From: Xanthomonas arboricola
GTDB lineage: Bacteria; Pseudomonadota; Gammaproteobacteria; Xanthomonadales; Xanthomonadaceae
Length of the DNA: 64,000 bases
Reading direction: 5' to 3'
NCBI RefSeq assembly: GCF_002940665.1
Contig: NZ_MIGY01000003.1
Coordinates: 558,001 to 622,000 of the forward strand
This document shows, one piece after another, positions 8,615 through 16,255 of the stretch (positions within the stretch are counted from its first letter, which is position 1; the number at the start of each line of letters is the position of its first letter). Made by a program: the position numbers and the translations under genes. The notes under the pieces are model-generated. The model was not told the DNA's origin. It saw nothing but the letters and a program-made list of their open reading frames with translations, and ran no database searches.

Positions 8615-10416
8615 GTCGCCACCGGGTCTGCTTCCAACGCGATGCCACCGGTGCCTTGCCGATTGCCGCCTATGCGGCGATCGGTGACGGCCGCTCGGTG
8701 GCCCTGTCCGGTGCGGACGGCAGCATCGACTGGTGGTGCGTGCCGAAGATGGACGCACCGCCGTTGTTCGATCGCCTGCTCGATGCCAACGAGGGCGGCT
8801 ACTTCGCGCTGACGCCACGTGGCCTGCAGCATGTGCAACGCCGCTATCGCGACGGCAGCAACATCCTCGAAACCACCTGCACCACCGACACCGGCATTGC
8901 GCGCCTGACCGAATCGCTCAACAGCGGCGAGGCCGGGCTGCTGCCGTGGTCCGAACTGGCCCGGCGCCTGGAAGGCATCGAAGGCGATGTGGTCTTCGAT
9001 CTGCTCTACCGGCCCGGTACGCGTGCCGGGCAAGCCACGCCCTGGCAAAGCGACACCCCGAACGGGCGGGTGCATCACATCGGCCAATTGATGACCATGC
9101 TGCGCTTCGACAGCAACGCCGTGCAGGTCACGCACTGCGACGACCGTGGCGTGCAGGCCACGCTCACGGTGGGCGCCGGCGACACGCATGTGGTCGCCTT
9201 GCTGGCTGCCGAAGACGATGCCTTGCCCGTGCCGGCGCTGGAGGACATCAACGGCCGTATCGATCGCAGCGACGCCGAGTGGCGGCAATGGAGCGGCAAC
9301 CTGCGCTACGACAACGGCTACCGCGACGCGGTGATCCGCTCGGCGCTGGCACTCAAGTTCCTGTGGTTCTCGCCCACCGGCGCCATCGCCGCTGCGGTCA
9401 CCACCTCGCTGCCCGAGCAGATCGGTGAGAACGGTAACTGGGACTACCGCTATGCCTGGGTGCGCGATGCGGCCTACACCACCAAGGCCTTCCTGCGCGT
9501 GGGCGCCCTGGCCGATGCCAAGGCCGCCTTCAGCTGGTTGATGCGCACCATCCGGCACCATCGCCCGGGGGTTCGTCCGTGCTACACCCTCGACGGCGCC
9601 CTGGTACCGGACGAGCGCGAGATCGACATCCCCGGTTACCGCAATACGCGTCCGGTGCGCGTGGGCAACACGGCCAGCACCCAGTTGCAGCTGTGTCTGT
9701 ATGGCGACATCTTCGAAACGGCAGCGCGCTTTCTCGATGCCGGTCATATCCTCGACCGGGAAACCGCGCGCCAGCTGTTCGAGCTCGGCAACGAATGCGC
9801 CGACACCTGGATGCGCAAGGATGCCGGCTTCTGGGAACTGCAAACCCAAGAGCACTACACCATGTCGAAGGTGGAATGCTGGCTGGCGCTGCGCCGCGCC
9901 AGCGAGCTGGCCAGGGCCGGCCACCTCTCCGTCGCCATGTTGCCGCGCTGGGAACGCGAACAGGAACGCATCCTGGAGTGGATCGACGCACGGTGCTGGT
10001 CGCAGGCCAAGCAGGCATACACCTTCTATGCCGGCACCGAAGACCTGGACGCCAGCCTGTTGCTGGCTTCGCGCTTCGGCCTGGGCGGCCCGCGCCGCGA
10101 GCGCATGATCGCCACCCGCGATGCCATCCGCAAAGAGCTTGGCACCGGCGCGTTGGTGCATCGCTACAGCGGCATGCAGCACCGCGAAGGCGCGTTCATC
10201 GCCTGTGCGTTCTGGCTGGTGGAGTCCTACGGCCTGCTTGGCGAGCGTGCCGAGGCCAGGCGCCTGTTCGAGCAATTGCTGCACCAGCTGGGCAACGATG
10301 TCGGCCTGATGCCGGAGATGGTGGATGCCACTGACGGCCAGGCCCTGGGCAACCTGCCGCAAGGCCTGAGCCACCTCGCCTTGATCCACGCGGCGCTGGC
10401 CGTGGATGGCGATTAG
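8611..10416 (+). CDS. GH15 glucoamylase/trehalase-type glycoside hydrolase
   Basis: 601 aa if translation starts at TTG 8611, which overlaps the SDR stop as TTGA. No ATG lies near the beginning of homology ([18 protein letters not shown]), and the frame upstream of 8611 is only the shadow of the SDR gene. Family landmarks are [15 protein letters not shown] at the N-terminus, then [20 protein letters not shown] and [17 protein letters not shown] in the (alpha/alpha)6 barrel. There is no signal peptide, so it acts in the cytoplasm on an alpha-glucan, maltooligosaccharide or trehalose. Several bacterial relatives are trehalases, so the substrate cannot be fixed here. Confidence 0.88.
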   Translation: MSRHRVCFQRDATGALPIAAYAAIGDGRSVALSGADGSIDWWCVPKMDAPPLFDRLLDANEGGYFALTPRGLQHVQRRYRDGSNILETTCTTDTGIARLTESLNSGEAGLLPWSELARRLEGIEGDVVFDLLYRPGTRAGQATPWQSDTPNGRVHHIGQLMTMLRFDSNAVQVTHCDDRGVQATLTVGAGDTHVVALLAAEDDALPVPALEDINGRIDRSDAEWRQWSGNLRYDNGYRDAVIRSALALKFLWFSPTGAIAAAVTTSLPEQIGENGNWDYRYAWVRDAAYTTKAFLRVGALADAKAAFSWLMRTIRHHRPGVRPCYTLDGALVPDEREIDIPGYRNTRPVRVGNTASTQLQLCLYGDIFETAARFLDAGHILDRETARQLFELGNECADTWMRKDAGFWELQTQEHYTMSKVECWLALRRASELARAGHLSVAMLPRWEREQERILEWIDARCWSQAKQAYTFYAGTEDLDASLLLASRFGLGGPRRERMIATRDAIRKELGTGALVHRYSGMQHREGAFIACAFWLVESYGLLGERAEARRLFEQLLHQLGNDVGLMPEMVDATDGQALGNLPQGLSHLALIHAALAVDGD

Positions 10417-10551
10417 CCGGCGTCGGGCATCACCGCTGCGCGTAACAACCCGGCATCTGCGAATGTGCCTTCTTTTTCCGCAAGGCTGGAGAAAGCGCAG
10501 CGCGGCTGAGGGTGCACTTCCTCACCCGCGCGCCCGACGCCACCGCTGGCG

Positions 10552-12141
10552 CTAGCGCGCCACCACCACTGTCTGAATGGCATGCGCCGGAATGTCCAGT
10601 TCGCTCGACGCCTCGCCCACGTACAGGTTGTAACGGATCGCCACATCGCTGGCATTCATCACCACCGTGGCCAGGCTGCCATCGGTGTTGAGAAAGGACG
10701 TCGTTGCCAGATTGCTGCGGCTGCTGGCCGCACTCACCCGCCGCGCACCGGGGCGGATGAACTTGGAAAAGTGGCCGATGTACCAATAGCTCGGCGTGTA
10801 GATCACCTCGCCGGTGCGCGTGTCGGCATGCACCGGCGCAAAGCAGTAATTGCCCACATGGTTCGGCCCGCCATTTTGATCGAGCAGGATGTTCCAGTCG
10901 GTCCAGCCCACCGCACCATGATTGAGATCGTTGATGATGGCGGTGCCATAGCGCTCGCCATTGGGCCAGTACTGCAGCTTTGCCGGGTCGAACTTTTCCA
11001 CAGCCGCTTCGGTCAGCAGGAGCGGCTTGTCCGGGTACGCCTGCGCCACGGCTGCGACGTTCTCCACCATCGGCGCGAACCCGGCCCAGGTCTCGTACCA
11101 GTGGAAGCCCATGCCCCACGCGTATTTCGCCGCTTCCGGATCGTCGAAGATCACGTGCGCGCGGTGCAGCATCATGTCGCGGTTGTGGTCCCACACGATG
11201 ATCTTGCGGTCGCCATAGCCGGCCTGCGCCATCGTCGGGCCGAGGTGGTTCTTCAGGAAGTCGCGCTCTTCCTCGGCGGAAAACACCATCGACTCCCAGG
11301 TCTGCACCGCCATCGGCTCGTTCTGCAGGCTGATGCCCCAGATCGGGATACCGGCTTTTTCGTAGGCCGCAATGAAGCGCGTGTAGTAGGTGGCCCAGGC
11401 CTGCGCATACGCGGGCAGCAACTTGCCGCCCTTGAGCATGTTGTTGCTGTCTTTCATGAAGGCCGGCGCGCTCCATGGGCTGGCGAAGGTCGTCAACTTG
11501 CCGCCGGCCGCCGCAATGGCCTGGCGCAGCATCGGGATGCGATAACGCTGATCGTGGCTGACCGAAAAGCTCTTCAGCGCCGCATCGCCGTCCTTGATAT
11601 AGGTGTAGCTGCCACTGCTGAAATCCGAACTGTGGATGGTGGTACGCGCCAGCGTATAGCCGATGCCTTTTTGCGGGTCGTAGTAGGCAGTGAGCAATGC
11701 GCGCTGCGCAGGCTTGGGCAGCTTGGCGAAGGTCTCGGCACTGGCATCGGTGATCGCCCCGCCGATGCCCAGCACCTCCTGGAAGCGCCGCTGCGGATTG
11801 ACGAAGATGGAGTTCTCTTTCTCGGTCAACGCATGCCGGGCCCTGGGCGCCTCGACAGTGCTGACACGCATCTGCTGCGTTGCGCCCTGGGCAGAGGTGT
11901 AAACGCGTAGTGCACCGGCGGCGGCCGGCGGAGTAGCAGCATCCACAACTGCAGCTTCTACCGCCGTCGATGTGGGCGTGGATGCAGACGGTGCCGTCGA
12001 TGCCGGCACCAGAATCGGCGTTGCGGTTGTTGCTACTGCTGTTGTTGCTGTTATTGCAGATGCAGATGCCAACACCGTTTCAGTCGCAGCACCCCAAACC
12101 CCCAGAACCCCCACCATCGACCACGCAATCGTTCGCTTCAC
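10552..12141 (-). CDS. secreted GH30 family glycosidase
   Basis: 529 aa from GTG 12141, chosen for the GGGAGGG Shine-Dalgarno six bases upstream and the hydrophobic signal segment (IAWSMVGVLGVWGAATETVLASA) right after it. Residues ~30-75 are an Ala/Thr/Pro low-complexity linker. The TIM barrel carries the acid/base Glu in SLQNEP (E275) and the nucleophile in LLLTEAAVE (E378), followed by a C-terminal beta-sandwich. GH30 includes glucosylceramidases, beta-1,6-glucanases and xylanases. The motifs look like the glucosylceramidase-type subgroup, but the substrate is not determined. It converges with the GH15 gene, with 135 bp between. Confidence 0.87.
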   Translation of the reverse strand: MKRTIAWSMVGVLGVWGAATETVLASASAITATTAVATTATPILVPASTAPSASTPTSTAVEAAVVDAATPPAAAGALRVYTSAQGATQQMRVSTVEAPRARHALTEKENSIFVNPQRRFQEVLGIGGAITDASAETFAKLPKPAQRALLTAYYDPQKGIGYTLARTTIHSSDFSSGSYTYIKDGDAALKSFSVSHDQRYRIPMLRQAIAAAGGKLTTFASPWSAPAFMKDSNNMLKGGKLLPAYAQAWATYYTRFIAAYEKAGIPIWGISLQNEPMAVQTWESMVFSAEEERDFLKNHLGPTMAQAGYGDRKIIVWDHNRDMMLHRAHVIFDDPEAAKYAWGMGFHWYETWAGFAPMVENVAAVAQAYPDKPLLLTEAAVEKFDPAKLQYWPNGERYGTAIINDLNHGAVGWTDWNILLDQNGGPNHVGNYCFAPVHADTRTGEVIYTPSYWYIGHFSKFIRPGARRVSAASSRSNLATTSFLNTDGSLATVVMNASDVAIRYNLYVGEASSELDIPAHAIQTVVVAR

Positions 12142-12450
12142 CGTGCACCCTCCCAGGTTGGTGACCAAGCCTAACCGACCAACGCGGCGCAACATCGCGC
12201 AACAAACGAGCGCAACCGTGCATCCTTCCATCGCCGGACCTTCCCTTCTCCCCTCGGGAGAAGGTGGCCCGAAGGGCCGGATGCGGGTACGTCTGCTCAG
12301 AGTGCAACCAACCCACTGCAATCAAGGCAACAACCTAAACCCCAACTGGAAAGACAGCCCCACGACTCCAGCAGACGCATCCTCACCCCAACCCCTCTCC
12401 CGCTGGAGAAAGGCTTGGTCTGCGCGCCGCATCAACGCGACGAGCGTCGA
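12142..12450. repeat. intergenic region with Xanthomonas short interspersed repeat
   Basis: A 50-bp segment (12240-12291) with a small hairpin around CTTCTCCC...GGGAGAAGG followed by GGCCGGATGCGGGTACG recurs in related form at 40828-40880. In both places a CCTCACCCC(A)A/T-type pyrimidine stretch lies on the distal side (12390-12425; 40928-40955). No gene is seen. Confidence 0.6.
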
Positions 12451-13320
12451 TCACCCCCGCGCCAACCGATCCAGAATCCCAGGCACTTCCAGTCCAAGCT
12501 CGCGCGCCAGAAACCCCACCGGCCCAATCCGCCTGGCCAACTGCCTGCCCGCCGCCGCATGCACAAACACGCCCCATAACGCAGCGGTCAACGCATCGCA
12601 GCCGCGCGCGGCAAACCCGGCAATCAATCCCGCCAGCACATCGCCAGACCCGGACGTGCCCAACCCGGACGCCCCCCCGCGATGCATCCACACCACTCCA
12701 TCTGGCCCGGCAATAAAACTGTCCGCGCCCTTGACGATCACCACGCTGCGCAGCTTCTGCGCAAACTTCAGCGCGTACGCGCTCGGCGCCGCTTCCACCG
12801 CCGCCTTGTCGTCGCCGGCCAGGGTCGCCATCTCGCCCGCATGCGGCGTCAACACGAATGGCCGCCCGATCGGCGCCCGCAGGCCACGCGACAACGCACC
12901 GGCATCCAGCACCAAGGTGCACACCGCCTGCTCGGCGGCGCGCCTGACCATCGCCGTGGTGGTGGCCGACGACGCCATCCCCGGTCCGATCACTGCCGCA
13001 TCGCAGGCCGCCATCGCCCCGTCCAGCGCGCGATGCCCGCGCACGATCTCGCCCTGCCCGTTCTGCGCCAACCCCAGCACCAGCGCCTCCGGCACCGCCA
13101 AGGCCATGCCCGGCGCCACACTGGCCGCGGTGGCGATCTGCAGCTTGCCCGCACCGGTGCGCAGCGCCGCCTCGCCGGCCAGCAGCACCGCACCGGGCAC
13201 GCGCATCGAGCCACCCACGATCAACACGCGCCCGCGCTGCTCCTTGTCGCCACCCGGGGCCGGCAACGGCATCGCCCGCAAGGCGGCGGCGTTGAGCGTG
13301 CGCACGCGCGGGGCGGCCAT
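12451..13320 (-). CDS. nnrD: ADP/ATP-dependent NAD(P)H-hydrate dehydratase
   Basis: 289 aa; repairs hydrated NAD(P)H back to the active cofactor. It matches the carboxy-terminal (YjeF C-terminal, ribokinase-like) domain alone, with GRVLIVGGSMRVPGAVLLAG near the N-terminus, VLTPHAGEMATLAG in the middle and the nucleotide/substrate loop GTSGSGDVLAGLIAGFAARG. The epimerase (YjeF N-terminal) domain, often fused in other bacteria, is absent. The ATG overlaps the stop of the upstream histidine phosphatase gene as ATGA, so the two form an operon. Confidence 0.9.
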   Translation of the reverse strand: MAAPRVRTLNAAALRAMPLPAPGGDKEQRGRVLIVGGSMRVPGAVLLAGEAALRTGAGKLQIATAASVAPGMALAVPEALVLGLAQNGQGEIVRGHRALDGAMAACDAAVIGPGMASSATTTAMVRRAAEQAVCTLVLDAGALSRGLRAPIGRPFVLTPHAGEMATLAGDDKAAVEAAPSAYALKFAQKLRSVVIVKGADSFIAGPDGVVWMHRGGASGLGTSGSGDVLAGLIAGFAARGCDALTAALWGVFVHAAAGRQLARRIGPVGFLARELGLEVPGILDRLARG

Positions 13321-14093
13321 CAGCGCGCCCCGGCCGGGCGGTCGGACTCGGTGGTCACCGGCTCGTCGGCCAGTTCCGGCGGCACGAAGTTGGTACGCAG
13401 CAACTCCAGGGATTGCCCATCGGCCGCAGCCGCGTATTCGGTGACGCCGCAATTGGGCACGTCGCCTTCGCGGTCGATGCCCAGGATGGTGGCCTCGTCC
13501 ATCCGCTCGATCAGGTAGCGGAAACAATTGACGATTACCTGATGCCCCACGATCAGCACCCGCGCGCCCACATGGTTGCGCTGCAGATCGCCCACCACCC
13601 CGCGCAGGCGGAAGATCACATCGCACCAGCTCTCGCCACCGGGCGGGCGAAAGTAGAACTTGCCCACCAGCTTGCGCTGCTCGGCCAGCTCCGGAAAGGT
13701 CGCAAGAATGCCGGCCGTGGTATAGCGGTCGAGCACGCCGAATTCCTTCTCGCGCAAACGCTCGTCCACACTGACCGACTCGGCCGGCTGCCCCAACGCA
13801 CGCGCCACCGCAGCGGCGGTCTGGCGCGCCCGCACATAGGTGGAACTCAGGATCAGGGTTGGACGCTCGTGCTCGGGCAAACCGGCCATCCACGCCCCCA
13901 ACGCCTCGGCCTGGCGCTCGCCCAGCGCCGACAACGGCACATCCGCATCGCGGTGCTCCAGGTCGATCAAGGCCGAGCCGTTGGACTCGGCCACATCGCG
14001 CGCCACGTTGCCCGCGCTTTGCCCATGCCGCACCACCCACAACCGCGCCGGCCACTGCGCCGAGACACCGGCTACCGCACTGTTCTCACTCAC
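13320..14093 (-). CDS. histidine phosphatase (phosphoglycerate-mutase-like) protein
   Basis: 257 aa from GTG 14093, which has AGGAGA six bases upstream; a GTG at 14108 is in frame but lacks a site. The RHG motif VVRHGQSAGN supplies the phospho-accepting His, and a second catalytic His lies in LIVGHQVIVN. SSTYVRARQTA and EFGVLDRYT are typical of the branch. It probably dephosphorylates a small molecule in the cytoplasm; the substrate is unknown. Its stop overlaps the start of nnrD. Divergent to it is a TetR-type gene, 188 bp away. Confidence 0.85.
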   Translation of the reverse strand: MSENSAVAGVSAQWPARLWVVRHGQSAGNVARDVAESNGSALIDLEHRDADVPLSALGERQAEALGAWMAGLPEHERPTLILSSTYVRARQTAAAVARALGQPAESVSVDERLREKEFGVLDRYTTAGILATFPELAEQRKLVGKFYFRPPGGESWCDVIFRLRGVVGDLQRNHVGARVLIVGHQVIVNCFRYLIERMDEATILGIDREGDVPNCGVTEYAAAADGQSLELLRTNFVPPELADEPVTTESDRPAGAR

Positions 14094-14281
14094 ATGCTTC
14101 TCCTGCACAACGTCAACCTCACGTGTCGCACAGCCGCCGTGAAAACATGGTCGACCAGCGCATCTGTGACCGGTGTTTCAATACGCACGCGCATCCATGA
14201 CTGATGGCACAGCAACAAGCGAACGCAACGGATGGGTAACGCCGCGCCGGTATACTGCAGCCCCCCGACACCCTGCTGCCC

Positions 14282-14911
14282 ATGTCCAACGTCCTGTTGC
14301 TGCGCACGGCAAAAGAGCGCGAAGAACTGCTGCTGGAAGAGGTGCTGGACGCCACCGAGCAGTGCATCGACGTCATCGGCCTGAGCGCCACCAGCTTCGA
14401 GCTGATCGCCGAGCGCGCCAAGGTCAGCTGCGGCAGCCTGCTGCAACGTTTCGAAGACAAGGACGCGCTGGTGCGCGCATTGCTGGAGCGCAACTACATG
14501 CGCGCCATCCGCCAGATGTGGCTGGTGGAACGCCCGGCCAATGTGGACGTGGTGGATTTCATCGCCGGCCTGCTCGAAGAATGGCTGCTGCAGGAAATCA
14601 ACATCAAGCGCACCCGCATCGACCTGGAACTGCACCTGGCCACCCTGCGCGACCCGGTGCTGGCCGCCTTCATGCGCCGGCAGAGCGCATCGCTGATCGA
14701 ACACCTCAGTGCCCTGCTCAAACGCCTGCTGCGCGGCCACGCCGACCCGGCCAGCAGCGAACAGGAATTCCAGGCCCGCGTCTTCGCCGTCGCCGCCATG
14801 TGCGGCGGCCTGCACAGCGTGATGACCAGCGGCATGGAACTCAACCGCATGCATCTGCAGTTGATCCTGCGCGAGAGTCTGTCGGGGATTTTGAAGTCTG
14901 CGCCGGTGTAG
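14282..14911 (+). CDS. TetR-family transcriptional regulator
   Basis: 209 aa. The N-terminal segment (~18-62) fits the TetR helix-turn-helix: DATEQCIDVIGLSATSFELIAERAKVSCGSLLQRFEDKDALVRALL, with the characteristic helix 3 plus F-x-x-K-(D/E)-x-L. The C-terminal two thirds are helical with no recognisable ligand signature. A TATACT -10-like hexamer occurs about 20 bp upstream of the ATG. Its target is unknown; divergent location suggests possible control of the phosphatase/nnrD operon (inference). Confidence 0.78.
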   Translation: MSNVLLLRTAKEREELLLEEVLDATEQCIDVIGLSATSFELIAERAKVSCGSLLQRFEDKDALVRALLERNYMRAIRQMWLVERPANVDVVDFIAGLLEEWLLQEINIKRTRIDLELHLATLRDPVLAAFMRRQSASLIEHLSALLKRLLRGHADPASSEQEFQARVFAVAAMCGGLHSVMTSGMELNRMHLQLILRESLSGILKSAPV

Positions 14912-14913
14912 CG

Positions 14914-15183
14914 TCAGCCACTTTCCGCCTGGTCTTCCAGACTCGCCGGCCACTGCATCTGCTTCAGCGCATGGGTCATCTGATCGGCAAGCAGTTCCAG
15001 ACAAAACGCCAACTCGTCCATGCAGATGGCTGGCTGCCGCGCCTGCTCTTCAGCCTGCGTGCGTGGCTGCGCCAGACGCGCCAGAAACCGCATATGGTCG
15101 CGCAGTTGCTGCAAGCGGTATTGCGCGCCCTCTGGCAGGTAGTAGCCCGGGTGTGACTGCGCATCTCGTACAACGTCCGACAT
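14914..15183 (-). CDS. XAC0095-like small conserved protein
   Basis: 89 aa starting MSDVVRDAQSHPGYYLPEGAQYRLQQLRDHM. The YYLPE-A-Q-RL-x-x-LRDHMRFLARLAQPRT pattern and the later CLELLADQM resemble a small Xanthomonadaceae protein family I know as XAC0095-like; its function is unknown. It is helical, with no signal peptide and no cysteine pair. A GAGGAG ribosome site lies just upstream and overlaps the stop of the leader ORF described at 15194-15420, so the two may be translationally linked. Confidence 0.75.
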   Translation of the reverse strand: MSDVVRDAQSHPGYYLPEGAQYRLQQLRDHMRFLARLAQPRTQAEEQARQPAICMDELAFCLELLADQMTHALKQMQWPASLEDQAESG

Positions 15184-15193
15184 GGCCTGCTCC

Positions 15194-15420
15194 TCATTCC
15201 ATGGAATCCGCCCGCCCGCCGCAAGGCGACGGACGGGAAGTCGGGAGGCTCGAAACCGCGTATAGCCGGCGGGCGTATTCCCCTTGCGGGTGTTGTATTA
15301 GCCGCCCTCCCGACGCAGGCATCACGTCGGTTGCACCTACAAAATATGCAGGCACAAAAAACCCACCGGTTTGTCGGAGGTGGGTACCGCTATACGGGGA
15401 GTTTCGAGGCTCCGTAGCAT
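15194..15420 (-). pseudogene. leader-like small ORF, readable only with a -1 shift at T TTT TTG
   Basis: From ATG 15420 the frame reads MLRSLETPRIAVPTSDKPVGF, then stops at TAG ten codons later. At the six-T run (15356-15361) a shift by -1 gives a continuing frame, FFVPAYFVGATDVMPASGG and onward to a stop at 15194-15196, right on the ribosome site of the XAC0095-like gene. The run in frame is T TTT TTG, a classical -1 slippery heptamer. From memory, similar sequences exist in Xanthomonas as one uninterrupted small ORF, so this may equally be a simple 1-bp deletion. The same six T are the tail of a 7-bp hairpin (15361-15385). Confidence 0.45.
15356..15385 (-). terminator. terminator/attenuator-like hairpin upstream of the XAC0095-like gene
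   Basis: On the minus strand ACCCACC pairs with GGTGGGT across an 11-nt loop and is followed by six T. This is an intrinsic-terminator shape, placed inside the leader ORF and about 170 bp before the next start codon. Confidence 0.5.
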
Positions 15421-15550
15421 GAGCATGCTACTCATCAAATCCAGCGTCAACCCCAAGGCACGCGTTGGAGCGGAGAGCCTGCAGCCTTCTAGACTTGAGC
15501 TAGCAGCCGTACTCGAATCACCGCAGTGCGAGCAGGGCGATACCTGTCGG

Positions 15551-16255
15551 CTATGTCGCCAGGGGCAAGGCGTTGAGCTCAGCTCTCGCGTCTCGCCATC
15601 CAGCGTAGTGGTTGTCCAGCAAGGCGACGAAGCGCGCATTGTGCGTTGGCTCAAGCAGATGAATCATCTCATGCACAATCACGTATTCGAGCAAGTCACG
15701 CGGCTTCTTGACCAGCTCTGTATTGAGCCGGATGTGGGCTCGTAGGTGATTGCAACTCCCCCACTTGGTTTTCATGCGCTGGAGAAAATAACCTTCCACC
15801 TTTATCCCGATACGGCCTTCCCAGTGAGCGATCAACGCCTGGATTGCTTCATGCAACAACGACCGCTGCCAACGTTGATAGATGGCCTCGCGCCTGCCTG
15901 CATCGGTGCCGGGACGTACACTCAGTGTGATGCGCCGGTGGTCCATCTTGACGGTGGGCGAAGTATCGCGCTCCACCACAGCAAGCAGATAGCGTCGCCC
16001 CCAGATGTAATGACTCTCGCGGGTGACAAACTGCCTGGGTGTTTCACGAACCTGCTCCAGCAATTGCACCTGCTGTTGGCGAATCCAACGCAACTTTGAA
16101 ATCGCATAAGCGCGTGCCACTTCAAGCCGTGTGCCAGTCGGCGCCACCAGCGTCACCTCGCCTTGCGGCGGGTGAACGGACAGGTGGACGTTCTTCACAG
16201 CCTTGAAGGTGACCGCAATGTCCAGCTCGCCCAGGCGGATGTGCGTCTGTTTCAT
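15551..16255 (-). CDS. YgjP-like (DUF45, M48-type) metallopeptidase
   Basis: 234 aa, predicted zinc protease of the YgjP/DUF45 family. The zinc site is HEMIHLLEPTH (H195, E196, H199, with H205 as likely third ligand). The family-typical MKTKWGSC (161-168) precedes it, and the N-terminal half is the usual beta-rich part. Its ATG overlaps the hsdR stop as ATGA, so it is the last gene of the restriction operon. YgjP-like proteases are repeatedly found beside type I hsdR genes; a role in restriction-subunit turnover is an inference. Confidence 0.87.
   Translation of the reverse strand: MKQTHIRLGELDIAVTFKAVKNVHLSVHPPQGEVTLVAPTGTRLEVARAYAISKLRWIRQQQVQLLEQVRETPRQFVTRESHYIWGRRYLLAVVERDTSPTVKMDHRRITLSVRPGTDAGRREAIYQRWQRSLLHEAIQALIAHWEGRIGIKVEGYFLQRMKTKWGSCNHLRAHIRLNTELVKKPRDLLEYVIVHEMIHLLEPTHNARFVALLDNHYAGWRDARAELNALPLAT

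Noticed and set aside
15184-15550. Possible tRNA or integration site at the left edge of the accessory region
   Set aside because: No cloverleaf or CCA end; the hairpins fit a terminator and a protein leader better. No integrase gene or direct repeats seen at either side.
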